This document shows, piece by piece, positions 57,500 to 64,000 of a stretch of 64,000 bases of DNA. Made by a program: the position numbers and the translations under genes. Numbering within the stretch: position 1 is the stretch's first letter; every line of letters starts with the position of its first letter. Below the pieces are notes generated by a model. It saw only the letters and a list, made by a program, of their open reading frames with translations, was not told the origin of the DNA and made no database searches. Source of the stretch: Achaetomiella virescens (lineage: Eukaryota; Ascomycota; Sordariomycetes; Sordariales; Chaetomiaceae). The DNA lies in assembly GCA_031001845.1 (NCBI GenBank), contig JARNGD010000085.1, forward strand, positions 1 to 64,000, read 5' to 3'.

Positions 57500-58030
57500 T
57501 AGCTGGGTACCTACCTACTCAATACTGCTTAGTTGCTCGCAGATGATCCTCAACCCGTTGTTCAAAGACCCTCTCCCTCACAAGCAGCTCGGCCGACTCC
57601 ACCACCCATGTTTTTGCACTTCCTCTGCATGATTTTCGCCAGTCTGTTCCGCTGTCACCAACGACAGTCCCACCAACACCTTGTCTAGGGGCTCAAAAAG
57701 CCCCTCAGTGGCCCATCCCAAATACACCCTCATTTGGCCGATGGTTGCTAGGTGTATTGAAGTAAGGTGGAAATTACCCACCCTGAGCCACCCACGGGTA
57801 AGTCGGAACCGCACAAGGTCTTGGCAGCGCCCCACATGAGCAGGTACGAAAGTTTCCGGGCACTGTGTAAGGTAACTATAAAGTGTGTGAGGCTACAACA
57901 CTGGGCAGAACTGGTGATGTTGATGCTACTAAACTAAGGAAGGGCTTCCGTGGGCAGGCAGGCAGAAGAGGGCTGTCTGGAAGTGGGGCAGGACCAGTGC
58001 TCTGGCCCACGCCTGCAACATAAAGACTTC
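57500..58030. other. Intergenic, no gene recognised
   Basis: About 530 bp. No motif or repeat recognised. Confidence 0.5.
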
Positions 58031-58863
58031 ATGGCCCATTGGCGCGCACAGCTTGTTTGCCCAGACCATTGACACAACGCCGAGCCCTCTACACGTCTAC
58101 GCGCGACCCCATTCCTGACCCAAATGCCGTCTCTCTACTGGACGCCCACCCGCACTATTGGGCACATGCTCGTCAGATGCTGCTTCCAGCCCGCACCCGC
58201 CCTCCTCCGCAGAGCACACCACCCTTCCTATTGTATCGGCATGCATCGTGCCTTCAACCTCGCTTTGTATCCCGATACATTGAGCGGATCCACAAGTATC
58301 TCCAAGATGTCAAGGAAGATAAATGGGGCTGGGTCATCTACCGCACTACGTATAAGGATGACGCGGCATGGGAGCTGTTCAAGGCCTACGTCAAAGAGTG
58401 GTTGTGGGAATCGGAGCACGGCGCGCCCCCGGCTGTGGTGAGCGCGATGGACTGGACCTTTGTCTCGGACCCGGCCACGCTGGACGGCGCGTCGCGGCAG
58501 CAGCTCCGCTACCGCTTCCGCGACTGGCGAGAGACGGCCGTGGGGGCTGAAAATCCCCGGCGAGACCCGGCTTTCATTCACCTAAGCCAGCGCTATCTCC
58601 ACTCTATTCAGGTGGATGAGGACTCGCTCAATGGCGTGGCGGCGCGGGGCGCCCCAGACCGAGGTGTTTGGAACGCGGGCTGGGTTAATCCCGTGCGCTG
58701 TTATGAGGAGTACGACTTTGGCCAGTCTCCGGAATAGGAGGATGACGGGTGGATGATGATATCGGCTCACCTGATCCATGGAGAGTTCTACGATGCTATC
58801 GGGACTATGATCGAGTGCTGGGATGCGTATTATCAGCCGCCTCCTGACGTGGTGTTTGGCTAA
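58031..58863 (+). CDS. Conserved fungal protein of unknown function, interrupted by one TAG
   Basis: The frame covering 58039-58734 encodes a protein of a type widespread in ascomycetes but without known function: YIERIHKYLQDVKEDKWGWV, IYRTTYKDDAAWELFKAYVK, AMDWTFVSDPATLDGASRQQ, LRYRFRDW, YLHSIQVDEDSLNGV. A TAG at 58735 follows DFGQSPE. The same frame then continues with EDDGWMMISAHLIHGEFYDA, IGTMIECWDAYYQPPPDVVF to TAA at 58861, which is the expected C-terminal part of this family. So the TAG interrupts, not ends, the gene. The start is uncertain: an ATG at 58031 is one frame off and the first in-frame ATG is 58177. A small N-terminal loss or 1-bp error is likely. Confidence 0.6.
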
Positions 58864-58971
58864 TGGGGATGGATGCGAGGGGTAATATTGGCACCAACAT
58901 AGGGCTCTTGTAGTAACCATTAGTGGGTACGTTGGGTACTAGTTAATGTAAATGTGCACGTATTGGAAGAT

Positions 58972-60332
58972 TTAGGAGATGGACACGCAATACGCGTACC
59001 CAAGCCAAAACGCTGCGCAAGAAGGCGCAGCTGTTGGTGGTTATGACTTGTTAGTATATGAAATCCATGAACACCAAATAGTAAACAGTACTTAGTACTT
59101 ACCCGCAGGATTCCAGTCGTAAAACTGAGTCAAGCTAATGCCATACTTGGCCGAAATGTCCCAACATCCATCGCCGGATTCGGCCACACGATATTGCGTG
59201 CAACCCGACACGATGCCCGCCTGCGTCGGAGCCGGAGGCGAGATGGCAACGCAATAGGCGTAGCCCAACCACAGCCCGCCGCAGGAGGGAGCGGCTGTTG
59301 ATCGGTCAGTATCTTGCTCCCGTGAAGAACACCAAACTGTAGGCGTTACTTACTTGCGGGGTTCCACTCATAAAAGCGAGCCAGGGATATGCCGTACGCA
59401 GCTGCAAGGTCCCAGCACCCATCGCCAGATACGACAGTATGATACCGAGCACAGTTCTCGACAATTCCAGGTTGTGTGGGTGCTGGAGGCGTGACACCGG
59501 TGGGCGTTGTGGTGGGGGCCGAGGAGGTGCTGCTAAACGGCGGTGGCGCTGTCGATGAAGGAAGTTTAGAAGAAGCTGCGGAGGATGAAACGGGCCCGTC
59601 CCCAACGCGGATACAGACCGCGCGCTTGGCGCCTCCAGTGAGGCCAGCGAAGATGCCTGTGTCGCAGTTGCTTCCAAACCAAGGGTTCCACAACTCGAGC
59701 TGGGCGAGCGTAATCTTGGCAGAAGCAGCAATGTCCTCGCACACCGTATGGCCACCTTCCCAGCCGTAAATGATTGTGTAGCAGTTGCACGACGAGACGG
59801 TTCCTGACTCCGGAGGAGGAGCGTCGCTGAAGCAGTCTGTTTGGGGCTCGATCAGACCTTGTCAGGATTCTGGTTAGCATTGAACTACCGAATCCGTGCC
59901 TAGGCAGGTAGGGTATTCTAAGACACACCTGGGGCGTAGGAAGTATGATTTAGAGAGCAGTACCGATAGCCGGGCTGCGGGTAGCACGGCTCGATTGATG
60001 CTAGACTCGGGCTCCAAGCAATAAAATCCTCGGGTCGAACAGCCCAGTGGGCCAGGGCATGATCGCAGCTGTTGATGGTGTTGGAAACGGGAGGTGCTAT
60101 CGGTTGCTCATGTTGAAAGCCTGGTACCGGGACGGGAATGTGTTCAGCGTAATAGGCGCAGTCGGTCAGGGATCCAGGAGCAATGGGAATATCGGGTAGA
60201 GGTGTCAGGACGGGCTCAACAGTACTGAACGTCTCCGTCGTCGTGGTGTACGCCGGGCCGACAGCGTGTACGGGTGCGTGGTCGAGTACGGGTAGCCTGG
60301 GTACGTGGTCAACACGCGGCGTATCTTGCACG
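58972..60332 (-). CDS. LysM-domain protein (at least three LysM), 5' end missing
   Basis: LysM modules bind chitin or related glycans; secreted fungal forms hide chitin from host receptors or modulate chitinases. From the 3' side: last exon 59026-58972 ending AFWLGYAYCVSIS, LysM with YRVAESGDGCWDISAKYGIS (about 59190-59130), an exon with LWLGYAYCVAI, LysM with YHTVVSGDGCWDLAAAYGIS (about 59445-59385), a Ser/Thr/Pro linker, LysM-like CEDIAASAKITLAQLELWNP (about 59735-59680), and a first module with SCDHALAHWAVRPEDFIAWS (about 60070-60010). Introns have GTAAGT-type donors. Upstream of 60332 there is no ATG and no signal peptide. The frame runs to within about 85 bp of a transposon-end-like sequence at 60417, so the N-terminus appears lost. 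Confidence 0.75.
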
Positions 60333-60413
60333 GCCCTTCAATACAATCTGCAGGCCGATTGACCATCTTCGCAGCTCCTCATTGTCCTGCGCGTGACCCC
60401 TTGGGCGTGCAAT

Positions 60414-60450
60414 GCTATAATGTATATTATCAGCGAGTGGATCCATTTCT
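60414..60450 (+). mobile_element. Solo pogo-type terminal sequence
   Basis: ATAATGTATATTATCAGCGAG matches the end seen at 45617 with one difference (TAATG for TAACG). No transposase follows directly. Confidence 0.5.
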
Positions 60451-60703
60451 ATACGTGACACGTCTCTCCATGCCCAGCACGAATTTCCACCACTACACAA
60501 TAGTCCTGTATGTGTGGTTGGACGGCGACGAGTCTTTTGTGAAACTGAAGAGATGACGCCCCTTTTCCACAACGCGCGCGACGCGCCAGCCCCCACACAG
60601 AGCCCAGCATTTAACCCCCTCCGCTCTCTGCATCTTTGTTGCGTCTTCTTTCTACGCACCTCAACCATACAGGCAACCAAATATTTGCGCTCCCTTTACA
60701 AGC

Positions 60704-61480
60704 ATGGCTGATAAGCAGACGGACGTTCTTCCTATCTTCAGCGAAAGCTTCACCATCCCTGATGCGTTCCTGAAATCTTTTGTTGACTAGGAGGCCTTCT
60801 TCGAGAAGGACGATGGACCTTCTACTGAGGAGCATCTCTCTAACCTTAAGAAGGAAACCACAGAACTTGCTGCCATGATCGACATGACCATTCACTCATT
60901 CGGCGGGGGATCCCCAACGAAGCCCATGGTGCGCCAGACCCGCCACCCATGTATCACAACAACTAGTATCTCTTCCCGCCATCACAATATAACGAGATCG
61001 AACGGTCTCCTTCTATATTCACCTACGTAACCTACTGGCCCCCTCTAGGAGACATGATATTGGCTTACTACAGTGCTATGCAGGAGTACCGGCCCTTGCA
61101 AACCGAGTCCTATCAAGAGGACTCGTCGCTGGTGCTGATGGCCCTGCCGCTGGTGAACCACTTCAGCGACACCATCAAGCGGAAGCCGTTAGACTACCCG
61201 CAAGCCGAGGGTAGCATCTCGTACATGAGCTACAGTAGCTATCTCCCCACCGGTGTCGATATAAGCGCCGGGGGCCCGTCGCTGTACGACAATATGCCGC
61301 ATGTGAGTGTACTCATTGCCGAGTCCAGCACTTCTCCCTCCTCTAGACCTTGCCTATCCGAATCGTACACGATGCTGATAGGTTTCTCTCTCCGCATAGA
61401 TTTTACCTTTTTCACACTCTCCTGTTCAGGCCTTCACCTTCCAATGGTCCGGTCAGGAGTGGGTGTCGTGTGAATGCATA
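60704..61480 (+). CDS. Unknown protein, frame broken by TAG codons
   Basis: Not recognised. The ATG at 60704 gives MADKQTDVLPIFSESFTIPD, AFLKSFVD, then TAG at 60788. The same frame continues EAFFEKDDGPSTEEHLSNLK, KETTELAAMIDMTIHSFGGG. After a G-run at about 60902 the protein-like signal moves one frame and reads PMYHNN, another TAG at about 60967, then YLFPPSQYNEIERSPSIFTY, VTYWPPLGDMILAYYSAMQE and LVLMALPLVNHFSDTIKRKP (open from 61054). It may be one gene of about 200-250 residues with two TAGs and one shift, or a pseudogene. End uncertain. Confidence 0.38.
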
Positions 61481-61960
61481 GCCCGATCTTATGGCGCTGC
61501 CGAAGTGCCTCAGGACGCATGCAATAACCATCGCCCATCGTACCTCGTCTATCGATCCATTCGACCAGTTTGAGCGAGGCCGAGTCCATGCCTTAATGAG
61601 TTGTCGGTATAGCTCATCGAGGTCCGGAGGGATAGAATAGACTGCTTTTTCAATCTTCTTCAATCCAGCACCCTCACGCTCAAGATCCAGGACTAGCTTT
61701 ACTACAAGACGCGCCCATATGGAAACTCCAGACGCTGGTTTCGAGATCGAGGCTGGAATCGTAGATAATGTTCGCGCATGGAACCCGCCAAGCTTGTTAT
61801 CAACGAACATCGAAATATCCTGGTAGTTCTCATGGTTGTATACTTATAGTTTCTGCTCTCCTAAGACTAGGGGAGGATGAACTTCAGAGGGGCCTTCAGG
61901 CTTCCCTTCAAGTCGCTGGTAAAAGGTGTCGCGCTTATGAACAGGCTGATCATCTTATAG
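61440..61960 (-). pseudogene. Remnant of a NACHT-type NLR gene
   Basis: Minus strand reads HENYQDISMFVDNKLGGF (about 61830), then ASGVSIWARLVVKLVLDL (about 61730) and IPPDLDELYRQLIKA. After a one-base shift it reads SASLKLVEWIDR and EVRWAMV. This is the stretch following the NTPase core in fungal NACHT proteins (the ASGVFLWARLVV...LPPDLDELY pattern). No P-loop is found upstream; the intact pogo element sits at 61985, directly on the 5' side. Beyond the element (63838-64000) I cannot find the missing part. Confidence 0.66.
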
Positions 61961-61984
61961 TCAGTCCCTATAGGGTAGCAACTA

Positions 61985-63835
61985 ACGTGCATGATAAGCG
62001 AGTGAGCCAGATAAGCGAGTGAGCCACTTTTCCACGCGTCGCACCACTTCTACACTCAACATCAACTCCTTATATAACCCAAGATGCCTTGCACTTCAAA
62101 AGAAGCCAGGGTAGTAATGGCCCTTGAAGCCCTTCAAAACGACGAAGATCTTAGTATCAGAGCTGCAGCCAAGATCTACAATGTCGACCGTATGACTCTC
62201 GTACGACGACGCAACGGCAAGCCTGCACGACGCGATCTTCCAGCCAACTCGCGTAAGCTCACAGATCTAGAAGAGGAAACGATACTTCAGTATATCATTG
62301 AGCTATCTGAACGCGCATTCCCACCCAGGTTGAGTGGTGTGGAAGATATGGCCAACCAACTGCTACGCGCACGCGACGCGCCCCCTGTCGGCAAACGCTG
62401 GGCTCACAATTTCGTCAAGCGCCAGCCAGACCTCCGTACGCGTTATGCGCGTAGATACGACTACCAGAGGGCCAAGTGCGAGGATCCGAAGGTCATCGGA
62501 GAGTGGTTTGCACTCGTACGAAACACCAAGGCAAAGTACGGGATCGTGGATGACGATACCTACAACTTCGATGAGACCGGGTTTAATGGGTATGATCCAC
62601 CTAGGCATGGTGGTTACGACCTCGGATGGCTTCGGCAGGGCAAAACTAGCCCAGCCTGGCAACCGCGAATGGGCAACGGTGATCCAGGGAGTTAATGCCC
62701 TTGGCTGGGCCATCCCGCCCTTCATCATCCTAGCCGCGCAGTACCACCTCCAACTGGTATATCGAATGCAACCTCCCGGCCAACTGGCGTATCGCCACTA
62801 CCGACAACGGCTGGACTACCAATGCGGTAGGCCTGGATTGGATCAAGCACTTCGACTTCCATACAGCACCTCGTACGAAGGGCAAGAACCGGTTGTTGAT
62901 CCTCGACGGCCACGAAAGCCACCACTCTACCGAATTCGAGCTCTACTGCAAGGATAATAACATTATTACGCTCTATATGCCTCCACACTCCTCGCACAAG
63001 CTCCAGCCACTCGATATTGGCTGCTTTGGGCCGTTGAAGCAGTCATACGGCCGCTAGATTGAGGACTTGATGCGCGCGCATATCAACCATGTCAGCAAGC
63101 TCGAGTTCCTTTGCGGCTTTCGCGAGGCCTTCTTTGCTTCCATGACGGAAAAGAACATACAGGGTGGCTTTGCAGGGGCTGGCCTAATGCCGTACGACCT
63201 AGATAGGGTACTTTCCAAGCTAGATATCAAGCTTCGTACGCCAACACCACCAAACTCACCGCCTATCACCGCACAACCCTGGGTCTTCCAGACACCAAAC
63301 AACCCCCGAGAAGCCGAATCGTAGTCAACGCTCATCAAGACTCGCATTGCCAACCACCAAAATAGCTCACCAACTTCAATGTTGGCTGCTGTTGATCAAC
63401 TTACTAAGGCATAATGGCTATAATGCACCAGGTGGCCCTCCTTCGGTCAGAGGTCTCTTCGCTCCGCAAGGCCAATGAGCACTAAGCAAGCGCCGGTGTG
63501 CTAAAAAAATACGTGTGCGGCTTGGAGGGTCACTTACTGTGCAAGATGCAAAGGATCTACTAGATCAAACGCCGTGGGTGGGGAGGTAGTACAGGAAACG
63601 CAGCCGGATGGTGGTGGTTCAGGGGGGGCTCGTACGAAGGTTCGGTGCTATAGGGTGTGCGGCAAGCCTGGCCATAATGCCCGCACTTGCTAGGAGGCTG
63701 CAGAATCATCTGATTCATCTATTTAATGTAATTGTAGTTGGTTCCTAGTATTGTGGTATAGTAATTAAGGATTGTTGTCGTAGTAGTAAAAAGTGGCTCA
63801 CTCGCTTATCTGGCTCACTCGCTTATCATGCACGT
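61985..63835 (+). mobile_element. Complete pogo (Fot1-like, Tc1/mariner superfamily) transposon, 1851 bp
   Basis: Perfect 47-bp terminal inverted repeats (61985-62031 and 63789-63835) flanked by the TA target duplication at 61983-61984 and 63836-63837. Each TIR contains a 16-bp direct duplication (ATAAGCGAGTGAGCCA at 61994 and 62011). Size and TA target fit the pogo/Fot1 group. The perfect ends suggest a recent insertion compared with the other relics. Confidence 0.93.
62084..63324 (+). CDS. Pogo transposase (HTH/CENPB plus DDE_1), disrupted
   Basis: Transposase of the element 61985-63835. It starts MPCTSKEARVVMALEALQND, an HTH_psq domain, then a CENPB-type domain (LTDLEEETILQYIIELSERA, KRWAHNFVKRQPDLRTRYAR). 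The DDE_1 core has the three acidic residues in YNFDETGF (about 62565), LLILDGHESHH (about 62898) and LQPLDIGCFGPLK (about 63008), a DDD triad. It ends NNPREAES at 63324. Damage: one-base shifts near 62583 and 62750, and a TAG at about 63055 in YGR*IEDLM, where CAG (Gln) is the likely ancestral codon. As written it would not make an active enzyme. Confidence 0.88.
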
Positions 63836-63837
63836 TA

Positions 63838-64000
63838 CCAAGCTTCTCTAAAGTCTTATAAACAATGTGTTTTCCCGCTTAATAAGTGGAATTCGTCTAG
63901 GATCAACATCCTATATCACAGCGGCCACACAATTTTTAGATAGCGCTATCTTTTACGCCCATGCTCGTCAAACTAGAACTAGGAGGTGAGGCGTCCTACT
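63838..64000. other. Right flank of the pogo element
   Basis: 163 bp to the window edge. A minus-strand frame with ILDEFHLLSGKTHCL may belong to the interrupted NLR remnant, but it is too short to say. Confidence 0.25.

Noticed and set aside
1..64000. tRNA or rRNA genes
   Set aside because: I looked for T-arm-like GGTTCGAATCC motifs with a matching acceptor stem and found none that I could support.

Overview
The window is a piece of a filamentous ascomycete nuclear genome. Short GT-AG introns of about 45-165 bp, a HET-domain gene, an NB-ARC/TPR immune-type gene, a large chitinase beside a chitin-binding protein, pogo (Fot1-like) transposons and transition-biased repeats all point to Sordariomycetes. 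A Chaetomium-like member of the Sordariales is my guess from protein resemblance, not a demonstrated assignment. Most long genes contain single-base frameshifts even where the protein is a conserved housekeeping one, so the sequence itself probably carries many 1-bp errors. Broken reading frames should be read with that in mind.

Layout. 1-9.4 kb holds housekeeping genes: TRAPPC10 (cut by the left edge), head to head with MRI1, then a secreted M20 peptidase, the geranylgeranyltransferase I beta subunit and an ILM1-like membrane protein. 10-14.5 kb is one STAND/NLR-type gene: an alpha/beta-hydrolase domain, NB-ARC, and a strongly homogenised array of 42-residue TPRs. 14.7-19.3 kb holds MDM20/NAA25 and COX23. 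20.7-22.8 kb holds an unknown gene and a decayed HET-domain gene. 23.2-31.7 kb is a chitin module: an eight-domain CBM18 secreted protein transcribed divergently from a very large GH18 chitinase fused to a subtilisin-like domain.

31.7-41 kb is repeat-rich. It holds two copies of a dispersed repeat, an M3 metallopeptidase broken into two complementary halves in opposite orientation (best explained by a 5-kb inversion), an SRR1-like gene, a small charged protein gene, a deleted pogo copy and a retrotransposon scrap. 41-51.4 kb holds an F-box-type gene, a GNAT acetyltransferase, and a Zn2Cys6 regulator lying between two short-chain dehydrogenases. 51.4-64 kb is accessory again: a partial duplicate of a phosphotransferase gene, a Pro/Gly-repeat protein, the full phosphotransferase gene, an unknown conserved gene interrupted by one TAG, a LysM protein lacking its 5' end, a NACHT-type NLR remnant, and a pogo element with perfect 47-bp ends and a TA duplication.

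Common themes are chitin (GH18, CBM18, LysM), non-self recognition (NB-ARC/TPR, HET, NACHT remnant) and repeat-driven remodelling. Several otherwise open reading frames are interrupted by an in-frame TAG. RIP-type mutation or stage-specific A-to-I mRNA editing, known in Sordariomycetes, could both explain these.
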